From contig CAZVIH010000066.1 of NCBI GenBank assembly GCA_964627755.1, forward strand, positions 41,962 through 105,961: a stretch of 64,000 nucleotides of DNA. The letters are read 5' to 3'. Shown here piece by piece: positions 44,059-52,980 of this stretch. The notes below the pieces were generated by a model, which was given only the letters and a program-made list of their open reading frames with translations, ran no database searches and was not told the origin of the DNA. The DNA is from B10-G9 sp964627755 (GTDB lineage Bacteria; Chloroflexota; Anaerolineae; Anaerolineales; UBA11858). The position numbers and the translations under genes were made by a program. Position 1 is the first letter of the stretch. The number at the start of each line of letters is the position of its first letter.

Positions 44059-45039
44059 ATGAGTAAAATACTGATCACAGGGGGAGCAGGTTTTATTGGT
44101 TCATACGTGTCCAGGAAGCTGCTGGATATGGGGCACGAGGTTGTGGCATACGATGCGTTTGTGCACTACATTTCACCAATTAAAAGCGTCCTGAAGGATT
44201 ATTTCGAGCTCCGGTTTGAAGGTATTACCGATCAGATTGATTTTCGACGGGGAGATACCCGCGACAAAGCCCACCTCCGGCGGGTGATCCTGGAGACCAG
44301 ACCTGACAAGATCCTCCATCTAGCGGCGCTTCCAATTGCCGATCTATCCAATCGGCATTCTGAGGAAGCCCTCACCAGTATTCTGGAAGGAGCAGTAAAC
44401 GTCCTTGAAGTGCTACGGGATGTGGATTTTGTGGACCGATTCGTATATATCTCTTCCTCGATGATCTATGGCGATTTTGAGGAAATCCCTGCTCCGGAAG
44501 ACCATCCGAAACATCCCAAGGATATCTATGGTGGAACAAAATACGCTGGCGAGGTTATGACTGAAACCTACAGCCGCCGATATGGCATTCCCTACAGCAT
44601 TATCAGGCCTTCAGCAGTTTATGGTCCTTATGATGTCAACCGCCGAGTGAGTCAGATTTTTGTTGAAAACGCTTTGCTTGGTAAACCTATCACCCTTTTC
44701 GGGGGTGGTTACCAGGCACTTGATTTTACCTTTGTAGATGATACCGCGGAAGGCATAATCAAGGTCATGTTCCATGAAGCGGGTTTGGACAATGCCTTTA
44801 ATATTACTTATGGTCACGGATATACCTTGCGGGAGTTAGCCGACATTTTGAAAGAACAAGTTCCGGATCTGGAGATAAATGTTGTGGAAGAGGAAGATGT
44901 CTTCCGCCCCAAACGTGGCGCTTTATCGATTGAAAAAGCTAAAAAGCTAGTTGGGTATAATCCCCAGGTTTCCCTCGATGAAGGTATCAAGCGTTATCTA
45001 AATGTGTACCGCAATCTTGATGTATTCAAACAAAAATAA
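44059..45039 (+). CDS. NAD-dependent epimerase/dehydratase (extended SDR)
   Basis: 326 aa from the ATG at 44059, eight bases after AGAGGA. The ATG at 44050 overlaps that ribosome-binding site and is less likely. Cofactor loop ILITGGAGFIGSYVSRKLL; catalytic motifs YISSSMIYGD and YGGTKYAGE. It resembles UDP-glucose 4-epimerases and related dehydratases. It lies 22 bases after the formyltransferase gene and 25 before the aminotransferase gene, so it should belong to the same amino-sugar pathway. Confidence 0.85.
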   Translation: MSKILITGGAGFIGSYVSRKLLDMGHEVVAYDAFVHYISPIKSVLKDYFELRFEGITDQIDFRRGDTRDKAHLRRVILETRPDKILHLAALPIADLSNRHSEEALTSILEGAVNVLEVLRDVDFVDRFVYISSSMIYGDFEEIPAPEDHPKHPKDIYGGTKYAGEVMTETYSRRYGIPYSIIRPSAVYGPYDVNRRVSQIFVENALLGKPITLFGGGYQALDFTFVDDTAEGIIKVMFHEAGLDNAFNITYGHGYTLRELADILKEQVPDLEINVVEEEDVFRPKRGALSIEKAKKLVGYNPQVSLDEGIKRYLNVYRNLDVFKQK

Positions 45040-45064
45040 TTGCACTAAATAATCAGGAGCGATT

Positions 45065-46198
45065 ATGAGAAAAATCCCCTTATGTATTCCGTATACAGGG
45101 CAGGAGGAAAAGGACGCTGTATGTGAGGTTATTGATTCCGGTTGGTACGCTCATGGTCCAAAGAATCATGAGTTTGAGGAGGGATTTGCAGAATATCTGG
45201 GCGTAAAACATGCTTTTTCTATGAATTCCTGCACCTCAGCCCTGCATTTGGCAGTGGAAGGATTGGGAATCACTGGTGAAGTTATTCTGCCGAGTTTTAC
45301 ATTTGTCGCCTCTGCAAACGCAGTGATCACCGGAGGGGCAAAACCAGTATTTGCAGATATTTCTTATGATACCTGTAATATTGATCCAGAATCGATTGAA
45401 CGTTTGATATCACCAAAAACAGAAGCGATCATGCCGGTTCATTTTGGGGGACAGAGTGCGGATATGACCGCGATAATGGAGATTGCCCAAAAACATAAAC
45501 TAACAATAATTGAAGATTCCGCCGAGACCATTGGCGGAACTCACAAAGGACGATTAACAGGGACTTTTGGTATCGGTTGTTTCTCCTTTTACCCCACAAA
45601 GAATCTGACTACAGGGGAAGGGGGGATGTTAACTACAAATGATGATCAGTTAGCGCTGAAAGTCAAAGCTCTTCTGGCTCACGGAATCGATAAATCGACT
45701 TATGAACGGGAAGATAAAGAGAAAGCCTGGTACAGGTCCGCCAGCCGGATAGGGTACAACTTCAGGATGAGTAATATTCTGGCGGCGATCGGCGTGGAAC
45801 AGCTAAAAAAACTGCCCGAGATGAATCGTCTGCGGCGGGATCTGTCTGCCAGACTTACTGAAGCCCTGACTGAGATCCCGGAAGTTATGGCGCCGGTAGA
45901 ACGTCCCGAGAATAAACATGTTTACCAGATGTATACTGTGCGAATCAAGGAAGGCGTAAATCGAGACGAATTTGTGAGAAGCCTGAACAAAAAAGGGGTT
46001 GGCGCGTCGATCCATTTCTTCCCCCCGGTTCACCACATGCCGCCTTATTCAGGTCAGGAATTCAGACGGGATGATTTGTCAGTTACGGAGGAAGTCATTC
46101 AGGAGATCGTCACTTTGCCAATGTATCCCCAGATGACAGAAGATGATCTGGTTTATTTAGTTGATTCAATTAAAGACACCATTTCCAATTTGGAATAA
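45065..46198 (+). CDS. DegT/DnrJ/EryC1/StrS aminotransferase
   Basis: 377 aa. PLP-dependent sugar aminotransferase: SMNSCTSALHLAVEGLG binds the PLP phosphate, IIEDSAETIGG carries the Asp, and CFSFYPTKNLTTGEGGML carries the Schiff-base Lys. It converts a keto-sugar nucleotide to an amino sugar, as in perosamine or 4-amino-4,6-dideoxy-sugar synthesis. CAGGAG lies upstream. Formyltransferase plus this enzyme point to an N-formyl-amino sugar in the glycan. Confidence 0.9.
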   Translation: MRKIPLCIPYTGQEEKDAVCEVIDSGWYAHGPKNHEFEEGFAEYLGVKHAFSMNSCTSALHLAVEGLGITGEVILPSFTFVASANAVITGGAKPVFADISYDTCNIDPESIERLISPKTEAIMPVHFGGQSADMTAIMEIAQKHKLTIIEDSAETIGGTHKGRLTGTFGIGCFSFYPTKNLTTGEGGMLTTNDDQLALKVKALLAHGIDKSTYEREDKEKAWYRSASRIGYNFRMSNILAAIGVEQLKKLPEMNRLRRDLSARLTEALTEIPEVMAPVERPENKHVYQMYTVRIKEGVNRDEFVRSLNKKGVGASIHFFPPVHHMPPYSGQEFRRDDLSVTEEVIQEIVTLPMYPQMTEDDLVYLVDSIKDTISNLE

Positions 46199-46200
46199 AT

Positions 46201-47484
46201 ATGCGCGTCCTTCACGTTAATTCTACTTCACACACTGGGGGAGCAGCGCGAGCGATGCAGCGGCTGCACGGGGCGCTATTAAAACAGGGTCACGAATCCC
46301 AATTTCTTGTTGGACGTACCAGGTTTGCTGAAGATCCATCGGTTCATACTATTTGGGATGAAATTGAGTCATATCGTTCTCTTAGGAGTAGTATCAAATC
46401 CCGGATAGGTAATCAATTAGAAAAATTAATCGGTCTCCACCGCTGGGCAAATGAACCAAATTTGAGAATTGTTGACACGTCTCTGATTCAATGGGCAGAT
46501 ATTATTGATTTGCGAAATTTATTTGGAGGATTCTTTAACTTATGGGTATTGCCTAGGTTGTCAGCCAATAAGGCAGTTGTTTGGAGATTGCCTGATCTAT
46601 GGGCTATGACTGGTCATTGTGCGTACCCGTACGATTGCGAGAGATGGAAAACAGGATGTTATTGCTGTCCTTTATTGACAAAAGATGGCAGGAAAAAAGT
46701 TGAGCCAACACCGACAATTCTAGATGGGACTCGTTTAGTTTGGAATAGCAAAAAAAGAATCTATGCAAAATCTAAGTTACATATAGTTGTGACAACAAAG
46801 TGGATGAAAAAGCAGGTCTCAGAAAGTATTCTTAAGGACGCTTTGTCTGTTAACGTCATTTCTAATGGGGTGGATTTGGAAGTGTTCAAACCAACTGACA
46901 AAAAAGAAGCTAGAGATAAATTGAATTTACCCCAATCCCAAAAAATAGTGCTCTGGGCAGCAGGAGGAAAAGGGAACTATAGGAAGGGTTACCACTTAAC
47001 AATTCAAGCTCTCGAAACAATTCAAGCGAGAACGGAAAATCCACCACTATTAGTAACTATGGGAGGTGAAGAGGGTTGGGATAAATTGGATTCTCTCAGA
47101 AATATACTTCATTTTGGCTATATTCGTGAGCCTGAAAGACAAGCCCTGATTTACTCTGCAGTGGATGCATTTATTTGTTCTACTTTAGCAGATGGCCAAC
47201 CTCAAACAGCATTGGAATCATTGGCTTGTGGGACGCCTGTAATCGCCTTTGATCTTGGCCCCATGCCTGAGCTGGTTTTTCCCTCAATAACAGGCTATCT
47301 TGCAAGCACTCCAACAAAAGAAGGATTGATGGATTCAATTGAAGAGTTCCTTCGGGATAGGAATAACTGGATAAAGATGCAGGAAAACTGTCGCAAAATA
47401 GCTCTCCAAGAGTATAATTTAGAGAAACAAACCCAGATGTATATAGATCTATATAAGACCTTGATTGTGAATGATGGGAAATGA
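46201..47484 (+). CDS. glycosyltransferase, GT4 family
   Basis: 427 aa, GT-B fold. N-terminal acceptor loop MRVLHVNSTSHTGGAARAMQ; an inserted Cys-rich region around residue 145 (CAYPYDCERWKTGCYCC) typical of one GT4 subgroup; and the C-terminal donor site FICSTLADGQPQTALESLAC with GTPVIAFDLGPMPELV. A retaining transferase using a nucleotide sugar. It begins two bases after the aminotransferase stop. A related, broken C-terminus lies 1.1 kb further on. Confidence 0.9.
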   Translation: MRVLHVNSTSHTGGAARAMQRLHGALLKQGHESQFLVGRTRFAEDPSVHTIWDEIESYRSLRSSIKSRIGNQLEKLIGLHRWANEPNLRIVDTSLIQWADIIDLRNLFGGFFNLWVLPRLSANKAVVWRLPDLWAMTGHCAYPYDCERWKTGCYCCPLLTKDGRKKVEPTPTILDGTRLVWNSKKRIYAKSKLHIVVTTKWMKKQVSESILKDALSVNVISNGVDLEVFKPTDKKEARDKLNLPQSQKIVLWAAGGKGNYRKGYHLTIQALETIQARTENPPLLVTMGGEEGWDKLDSLRNILHFGYIREPERQALIYSAVDAFICSTLADGQPQTALESLACGTPVIAFDLGPMPELVFPSITGYLASTPTKEGLMDSIEEFLRDRNNWIKMQENCRKIALQEYNLEKQTQMYIDLYKTLIVNDGK

Positions 47485-47625
47485 TGTGCAAGTTTTGATT
47501 TCGGAGTGGAGATGATTACTTTGAGGATAGCACGTTTATTTTTAAACATGTCCAAATAAGCGTAATCAATCTTGGATAAGTTATATCTTAGGATTGCTAG
47601 CCTTGTCCTCTTTAAAAAGTAATCT

Positions 47626-48393
47626 ATGTCCAATTCTGTTATATTAAAACAAACGGGAATTCGTTTGGCTATGGGTACTGATATTCAGGTTTACCAAATT
47701 TTATATCAGGAAGAACAAAAAGAACATCTATTCTTAGATACGATCCCTTATTTTAATATTGATCTTGGTCTTTATTTTGAAAATGATGTTATCTTGGATC
47801 TTTACCGGAGAGGGAAAATTATTGGAGATTATTTTGGTGTATTATCTTGGAAAGCTCGGTTAAAGAACCATATAAAGAACAAGTATCTCAATAAGTTGTT
47901 GAAGAACAGATTTGATATGTATTCTTTTACTTACGATCGACATAATGTGTTTGGCTATGGAGACCTTTGTCATCCAGGTTTTTCCGGTATCTATAAAGAA
48001 CTTCTTGAAATACTTAAACTGGACCCAGATGTTAAACCGGCCATTGGTTTATATCAAAACGCAATAATTGCAAGACCTAAAATTTATATTGACTATATCG
48101 AAAATTTTTTATTACCAACCTTAGAATTTTTTGATAATTGTTCTGATGAAATAAATAAATTATTATATGCAGATGCAAATTATCGCGGCGTGAATAAAGA
48201 AAGGCTGAGCAAGTCATTAGGGGTAACCCATTATACCCTTCATACATTTGTGTTGGAGAGATTATGGTCCCTCTATTATCATGAGCGGAGAAGAAAAGAT
48301 ACAATAAGCTATTATTGGGTAAAGATAAATTTTAACTCTTATAGATCAATAAAGGTAAATTCAAAAGGGAGACTTCATAAATTCAATTTATAA
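47626..48393 (+). CDS. hypothetical polysaccharide-locus protein, possible glycosyltransferase
   Basis: 255 aa, AT-rich, rich in Tyr, Asn and Lys. The segment LYFENDVILDLYRRGKIIGD followed by YFGVLSWKARLK looks like a motif I associate with uncharacterised capsule-locus proteins, in which an acidic pair precedes a 'GVLSW' strand. A pre-C-terminal region (NKLLYADANYRGVNKERL) and a final aromatic block complete it. No TM segments or signal peptide. The function is not recognised; its place among glycosyltransferases suggests a role in chain synthesis. The ribosome-binding site is weak. Confidence 0.55.
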   Translation: MSNSVILKQTGIRLAMGTDIQVYQILYQEEQKEHLFLDTIPYFNIDLGLYFENDVILDLYRRGKIIGDYFGVLSWKARLKNHIKNKYLNKLLKNRFDMYSFTYDRHNVFGYGDLCHPGFSGIYKELLEILKLDPDVKPAIGLYQNAIIARPKIYIDYIENFLLPTLEFFDNCSDEINKLLYADANYRGVNKERLSKSLGVTHYTLHTFVLERLWSLYYHERRRKDTISYYWVKINFNSYRSIKVNSKGRLHKFNL

Positions 48394-48530
48394 TTACTAT
48401 TGGAGTGCTATCGACCAATTAGTCTGGTTCTAAATGCTTCTTCACGAATCAATAATGGTGGATAGATAACCAATTATTCGAGCTTGATGGTTGAAAGGAA
48501 TTTGTATATCTGGGCGGAATACAAATGGAT

Positions 48531-48857
48531 ATGCGAGTTTTTTTCCACTTTTTGAAGTGAATTCACTGATGAGGAAATTGAAGAAAATGGAATCGATCGC
48601 CTGCGGAACGCCGGTGATCGCTTTTGGTTTTGGTTCGATGCCCGGGATCGTTCAGGAGGGCATTACAGGTGTGGTTGTTCCTGAAATCTCATCAGGTTCT
48701 CTGGTTTCAGTGATCCGAAGCAATATGTTAGTAGAATAGACTGGCGAATCTGAGAGCGAAATACCGGGAATTTGCTCTGAGTCATTTTGACTTGCGTATG
48801 CAAATCAACCAATACTATAATCTGTGGGAGGAGATCCTACGGCGCACTGAGGTTTAG
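48531..48857 (+). pseudogene. decayed GT4 glycosyltransferase
   Basis: Three pieces of a GT4 gene remain. A start-like MRVFFHFLK at 48531 ends in a stop after nine codons. A donor-site piece from 48590 (ESIACGTPVIAFGFGSMPGI, ending VIRSNMLVE) runs to a stop at 48737-48739. A tail in the next frame from 48741 (LANLRAKYREFALSHFDLR, ending WEEILRRTEV) runs to a natural stop at 48855-48857. The middle of the gene is deleted and there is a +1 frameshift near 48740. It is not a close copy of the intact gene at 46201. Confidence 0.8.
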
Positions 48858-48888
48858 GGATGGATCGGATGGAAATACAGGTCTAAGT

Positions 48889-49695
48889 TTACCTGAACCG
48901 GTCCCTCAGCCATGATCTTATTTTGGATCGCAAGGGATGCTTTTGTGCTTCTATCATTCGCTGATACGATCCTATCCGACTGGGGGTCACATTTTCCAAC
49001 AATAAGTTGATTTTGTCTGTGATAGGGATATCCAGGAATTGGAACAAATCGATTGTGTACGGTTTGGGGTCTCTGCAGAAATTCTCATATGATAGTTCAA
49101 AATAAGCGGAACACATTTCTGAATATTCAAGGACACGTTGAGTATGGGCTGCTGTGAGGGTTTTCCAGTGATTGAAATCATTCAGAACGCCCACGCCGGC
49201 CTTATATTTTCCTGAAAGGGAAGCTGCTACATCATTTGGATTTCTTCTGATATGGATTATCTTTGCTTCTGGAAAGATTTTCAAGTAAAGTGGAAGCAAG
49301 ATGCTAAGCCGGGGGTCTTTGATGCCCCAGAGTGATTTTCCATCGTATCCCCACTGCAAATAATCAGTTAACCAATGGGCTTTGATTATGGGTGCAACAG
49401 AACTTTCGTAGGAAAGCACCTCATCCACACTCATTATGGGAAGTTTGGCCCAATTTCCCTTCCCTCCCAAAATAATTCGATCATTAATAAAAATGGAAAA
49501 GAAATTTGATTCGAAATGCTGCATATTGGCACCAAAGAAAACGCCATTTTTGTGCAGGATCTCTGTAAGAAGCGATGTTCCCGAATTATGCATGCCAACA
49601 ACCAGCACTGGTTGTTGATTTCCTTTCAGTGTGTGAAAAGAGGTTGAAGTTATTTCGGGCAAATCGGTATCGAATCTCAAATTGATAATTGTCAT
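48889..49695 (-). CDS. sulfotransferase
   Basis: 268 aa. The 5'-phosphosulfate loop is VLVVGMHNSGTSLLTEIL and the 3'-phosphate site is IIHIRRNPNDVAASLSG, the two PAPS-binding elements of sulfotransferases. GIKDPRLSILLPLYLKIFPE follows the family pattern. No signal peptide or TM segment, so it is cytosolic. It is the last of four minus-strand sulfotransferase genes. The likely role is sulfation of a sugar in the polysaccharide made by this locus; PAPS synthesis genes are not in the window. Confidence 0.8.
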   Translation of the reverse strand: MTIINLRFDTDLPEITSTSFHTLKGNQQPVLVVGMHNSGTSLLTEILHKNGVFFGANMQHFESNFFSIFINDRIILGGKGNWAKLPIMSVDEVLSYESSVAPIIKAHWLTDYLQWGYDGKSLWGIKDPRLSILLPLYLKIFPEAKIIHIRRNPNDVAASLSGKYKAGVGVLNDFNHWKTLTAAHTQRVLEYSEMCSAYFELSYENFCRDPKPYTIDLFQFLDIPITDKINLLLENVTPSRIGSYQRMIEAQKHPLRSKIRSWLRDRFR

Positions 49696-49729
49696 CAGTG
49701 TCTCTAATCAATATATCCTAAAATCACAG

Positions 49730-50419
49730 TTAATTGAGGCGAAGTTTTGAAAATAATTTTGAATAAGGACCTTCACCAGATGTCGTTTTTCCAGGATAGT
49801 TATCTTCGAACATGTATCCGAAATATGATATATCTTCCTTGTAAAGTTTTTCAACTAGATCAATCTCGTCCTGTTTGTAGTAAGTGGAATAATGTTGATG
49901 TTCAGAAGTATTCAAATGCGGTAATCGGGTTCGGGGTAGGTTGATCTGGTCAAAAACCAGATTCATATCTGGCTGTAAGGATTCAAACCTGCAGATGGAA
50001 TCCACAAATTGAGACTCCCCATTATGAGAATAAATGTATAGAGGCAGTGAGTGGATCCTGATCCTCTCGTCCTGGCAATGATAATCAAACCTGTTCAGGA
50101 AATCATCCAGAGGGATATCAAAATAACTTGTTATTGATACCATTCTGTCCCAAGGGTTTCTAACGATGGTAAAGATAAAATAATCTTCCAAGACCTTATC
50201 ATCAATATTATCTAACCAGTTTTGATATATCTCTGGTTGGTCCTTCTGATGGAATATACTTGAAATTTGTGGCTCCAGCACACCCCGTAGAACGCTCGTT
50301 CCAGCTGTCTTGGTAGCTTTCATGTATATGAACTTCTTCTCTGGACAGACAATAATGCCCCGAGGATGTTCGTGATTTCTTAAGTAATCAGTTAAACCTG
50401 TTCTATTTCTGTCATTCAT
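49730..50419 (-). CDS. sulfotransferase family 2 protein
   Basis: 229 aa. It belongs to the Sulfotransfer_2 type (as in chondroitin and heparan 2-O enzymes): FIYMKATKTAGTSVLRGVL is the 5'-PSB loop, FTIVRNPWDRMVSITSYF is the 3'-PB region, and HLNTSEHQHYSTYYKQDEID is the C-terminal motif with a His-rich stretch followed by the 'Y-Y-x-D/E' element. It differs clearly from its three neighbours, so the block is not a simple tandem duplication. It lies 35 bases before the next sulfotransferase in the transcript. Confidence 0.85.
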   Translation of the reverse strand: MNDRNRTGLTDYLRNHEHPRGIIVCPEKKFIYMKATKTAGTSVLRGVLEPQISSIFHQKDQPEIYQNWLDNIDDKVLEDYFIFTIVRNPWDRMVSITSYFDIPLDDFLNRFDYHCQDERIRIHSLPLYIYSHNGESQFVDSICRFESLQPDMNLVFDQINLPRTRLPHLNTSEHQHYSTYYKQDEIDLVEKLYKEDISYFGYMFEDNYPGKTTSGEGPYSKLFSKLRLN

Positions 50420-50424
50420 GCAAT

Positions 50425-51294
50425 TTATTCTACCGTAAAACCGAATAATTTAACCACTTCAAGGTCATTTGAATCAAATTGTGACAGGTCATGTTTTTTG
50501 TATCTTCCCTGAGAAGGCGGTGTTTTTGGATATTTTAATGCTGCCTGATATATTGTTTTATCGATATCTAGTTTAAGAAAGGAAATAAGTTCGTCTATGA
50601 TTAACTCAGGCGTTTGACATAAGAGATCAAAATTGATCTGTAAGTATTGATCTGGTCCAAGAACGTTCCCCAAATCTGCTATTGTTTGATTTGCTCGGGC
50701 CCAAAATTTTAAGGATGCACGAGGATCTATATATTCAGTCTGAGGGATTCCATAAAGCTCTCCCCAAGTTTTCAGTTGTCGTTGATTCCTACTAAATGCC
50801 ATATCTGCGCCATGGCGAATGGTATGAATAAATTTCAGCGAGTCAAAGTGATCGATTAAATCCTCCAGGATTAGATATGAATTGGGTTCTTTCCACCCCC
50901 AACCATTAAACTGTGGATCTTTAAATCTTCGGTTTTTGATAATCTTTTTCAACCTCAACAGCGACCAGGATTTTTGATCCCTGTAGTGAAGTGTCATATC
51001 CGTTCCGGCGTAAAGTAGAAACCATATTTCTTGGAATGTGAGTTTATACTTTTTTAACATTAACTTTTCTAAAACTGACAGACCGATATGGATCCTTTTT
51101 TTATTTTGAATAGATTTATAAAACCAAGTACTTCTTCTGAAGAGCAGTGTATAAAGAAGATTATCGCTAGCAATATTGAGATCATCTCCAAGGAATATTC
51201 CGAACGAAGATAGTATCTCTGCCACCAGTCGGGTTCCACTTCCACCCACACCACCTATGACTATTGGGCCGTTTTCTTTCCAATCATTTCTCAT
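50425..51294 (-). CDS. sulfotransferase-like protein
   Basis: 289 aa from the ATG at 51294; a longer frame begins with TTG at 51318 inside the upstream gene. PIVIGGVGGSGTRLVAEIL is the PAPS 5' loop in a Gly-rich form, FIHTIRHGADMAFSRNQ is the 3'-phosphate site, and GWGWKEPNSYLILEDLIDHF matches the pattern of the family. It starts three bases after the stop of the previous sulfotransferase gene, so translation is probably coupled. The acceptor is unknown. Confidence 0.78.
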   Translation of the reverse strand: MRNDWKENGPIVIGGVGGSGTRLVAEILSSFGIFLGDDLNIASDNLLYTLLFRRSTWFYKSIQNKKRIHIGLSVLEKLMLKKYKLTFQEIWFLLYAGTDMTLHYRDQKSWSLLRLKKIIKNRRFKDPQFNGWGWKEPNSYLILEDLIDHFDSLKFIHTIRHGADMAFSRNQRQLKTWGELYGIPQTEYIDPRASLKFWARANQTIADLGNVLGPDQYLQINFDLLCQTPELIIDELISFLKLDIDKTIYQAALKYPKTPPSQGRYKKHDLSQFDSNDLEVVKLFGFTVE

Positions 51295-51296
51295 AT

Positions 51297-52130
51297 TTAG
51301 GACTCTAGAACCAGCCAATCACTGCAATCCCAGCTGGTGAGTTTTTCGATTTCTTTTATTTGGGATTGATATAAATCTAAGAGAATATTGTAAGTCTTTT
51401 GATCTAATGGCGACTCGTAATTTCTTGAATGCAGATCCAGCTTACTAAAATTATGATTGATGGGTATCCCTAGGAAATTAGCAATTTGATCGAGAATTGC
51501 TTTTGGGTCATTTTTTAATTCATCACTTTTAAGGAGCAAAAATTGGTCGGCTGGGAAATAGGCTCTCAGCCGTTTGATTTGTTCGGTGTAAAATCCCCGA
51601 TCAAGATAAGAAAAACGTCTATTTTGGTATGGCAGAGATTCTCTTCTGCGAGTTTCTTCCTCAGCGATTGCATCTAAAAATGATAAAGTCTCAACACCTC
51701 GCTCCCGTTGCATATTCCAATGTGAGTATGCCCTTTTTATTGGATTGCGAAGGATAATAATTAGCTTCATCTCGGGATTGTACTCCCAAATTCTGCGAGG
51801 AGAGGAATACCAGTACATATAAATAGGAGTAGTCTCTCCCCAGATCTGATGATCTGTTTTTGGTTCAAAAAAATCATGATACAGGCGGTGTTCAGGATAT
51901 GGGTATAAAAAAAATTTTTCATGGTCGAAGTAATGCACCTCTTTATACTTTGCCATGCATATTTCGGGATGTTGACGAAGATATGCGTCCAGAGTGGTTG
52001 TTCCACCCTTTTGTGTGCCGCAAACCAGGAATTTGACCTTTGCGGGTTCTATTCCGCAGGTTAAGATACGGTAATCATGTCTGATCCGGCGTAAATATTG
52101 GGTTGAGATGTGGTTGATGAATGATTTCAA
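51297..52130 (-). CDS. sulfotransferase, NDST-like (heparan N-sulfotransferase type)
   Basis: 277 aa. FLVCGTQKGGTTTLDAYLRQ is the classic 5'-PSB loop with the Lys-Gly-Gly-Thr-Thr core, and LIIILRNPIKRAYSHWNMQ is the 3'-PB site, both like the sulfotransferase domain of NDST and 3-O enzymes. KYKEVHYFDHEKFF carries the catalytic-type Lys/Glu/His region. It is the first gene of the minus-strand sulfotransferase block. The promoter should lie in the 52131-52330 gap, where an inverted repeat is present. Confidence 0.87.
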   Translation of the reverse strand: MKSFINHISTQYLRRIRHDYRILTCGIEPAKVKFLVCGTQKGGTTTLDAYLRQHPEICMAKYKEVHYFDHEKFFLYPYPEHRLYHDFFEPKTDHQIWGETTPIYMYWYSSPRRIWEYNPEMKLIIILRNPIKRAYSHWNMQRERGVETLSFLDAIAEEETRRRESLPYQNRRFSYLDRGFYTEQIKRLRAYFPADQFLLLKSDELKNDPKAILDQIANFLGIPINHNFSKLDLHSRNYESPLDQKTYNILLDLYQSQIKEIEKLTSWDCSDWLVLES

Positions 52131-52189
52131 TTGTTTTATGGTCTTTTTCTATTCCAGAATGAATAAATTCAAGATAGATTTATAAACAT

Positions 52190-52216
52190 GGAAATTGATT
52201 CTTATAATCAATTTCC
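52190..52216. repeat. perfect 11-5-11 inverted repeat between divergent operons
   Basis: GGAAATTGATT (52190-52200), loop CTTAT, and AATCAATTTCC (52206-52216). It lies 60 bases upstream of the first sulfotransferase and about 210 upstream of rfbC. No T-tract follows on either side, so an operator is more likely than a terminator. Its sequence is unrelated to the palindromes at 39846 and 56857, but the spacing of five bases is the same. Confidence 0.55.
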
Positions 52217-52333
52217 GATCTTGTTCTAGTTTGAAACTGAATATTCCATTCTGCCAGTTATTTAAAATTATTTTACCATCGTTAGTTTTTACATATATTA
52301 ATTGTGGATTAAGAAAAGGTGGTCTTTAGCATG

Positions 52334-52362
52334 TTGATAAGTCATCTGAGCGGTGATATACT
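52334..52362 (+). promoter_or_regulatory. promoter of the rfbCBAD operon
   Basis: TTGATA (52334-52339), 17-base spacer, TATACT (52357-52362), 67 bases before the rfbC ATG. It is the best sigma-70 match in the 298-base gap. The rest of the gap holds the inverted repeat at 52190-52216 and AT-rich DNA without a gene. Confidence 0.65.
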
Positions 52363-52428
52363 GCCTGTGACTGTCCGCAAGATTTTGATCCATTAATATT
52401 TTCTATTCTGTTTCATTATTGAGACCAT

Positions 52429-52977
52429 ATGGATTTTAAACCAACACGGATACAAGATGTAATAATCCTTTCCTCGAAGGTTTTTCAAGATTCACGGGGA
52501 ATTTTCCTGGAAACCTATCGGTATGAGGAATTTATAATTGCGGGGATAAGAGAGCGATTTATTCAAGACAACCATGCAGGCTCCAAACAGGGGGTGTTAA
52601 GAGGTCTACACTATCAAATTCAACAACCACAAGGAAAATTGGTCCGCGCAGTAACAGGAAAAATTTTTGATGTTGCGGTTGATTTAAGGAAATCTTCTCC
52701 AACATTTGGTCAGAGTGTGGGTGTAATTCTGGACGATCAGGAAAGGAAACAACTCTGGATTCCCGCCGGTTTTGCCCATGGATATTATGTGATGAGTGAG
52801 TGGGCGGAAGTCAGTTACAAAGTAACAAATTATTATGCGCCAGAATGGGAAAGAACATTGTTGTGGAATGATCCAACTCTACAAATTAATTGGCCATTAA
52901 TTGATAATGAACCCCCGATATTATCACCCAATGACTTCGGGGGAAAGCTATTTCATGAAGTTGAAATTTTTGAGTGA
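52429..52977 (+). CDS. rfbC: dTDP-4-dehydrorhamnose 3,5-epimerase
   Basis: 182 aa. Cupin fold with the catalytic His in RFIQDNHAGSKQGVLRGLHY and the downstream Tyr/Asp region in IFDVAVDLRKSSPTFG and IPAGFAHGYYVMSE. It catalyses the third-from-last step of dTDP-L-rhamnose synthesis. It is the first gene of the complete rfbCBAD set, and the next gene starts three bases after its stop. Confidence 0.95.
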   Translation: MDFKPTRIQDVIILSSKVFQDSRGIFLETYRYEEFIIAGIRERFIQDNHAGSKQGVLRGLHYQIQQPQGKLVRAVTGKIFDVAVDLRKSSPTFGQSVGVILDDQERKQLWIPAGFAHGYYVMSEWAEVSYKVTNYYAPEWERTLLWNDPTLQINWPLIDNEPPILSPNDFGGKLFHEVEIFE

Positions 52978-52980
52978 GTT

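Noticed and set aside
48491..48739. A separate 82-residue gene
   Set aside because: Only its second half resembles a protein, and this half is the donor site of a broken GT4 gene continued in another frame.
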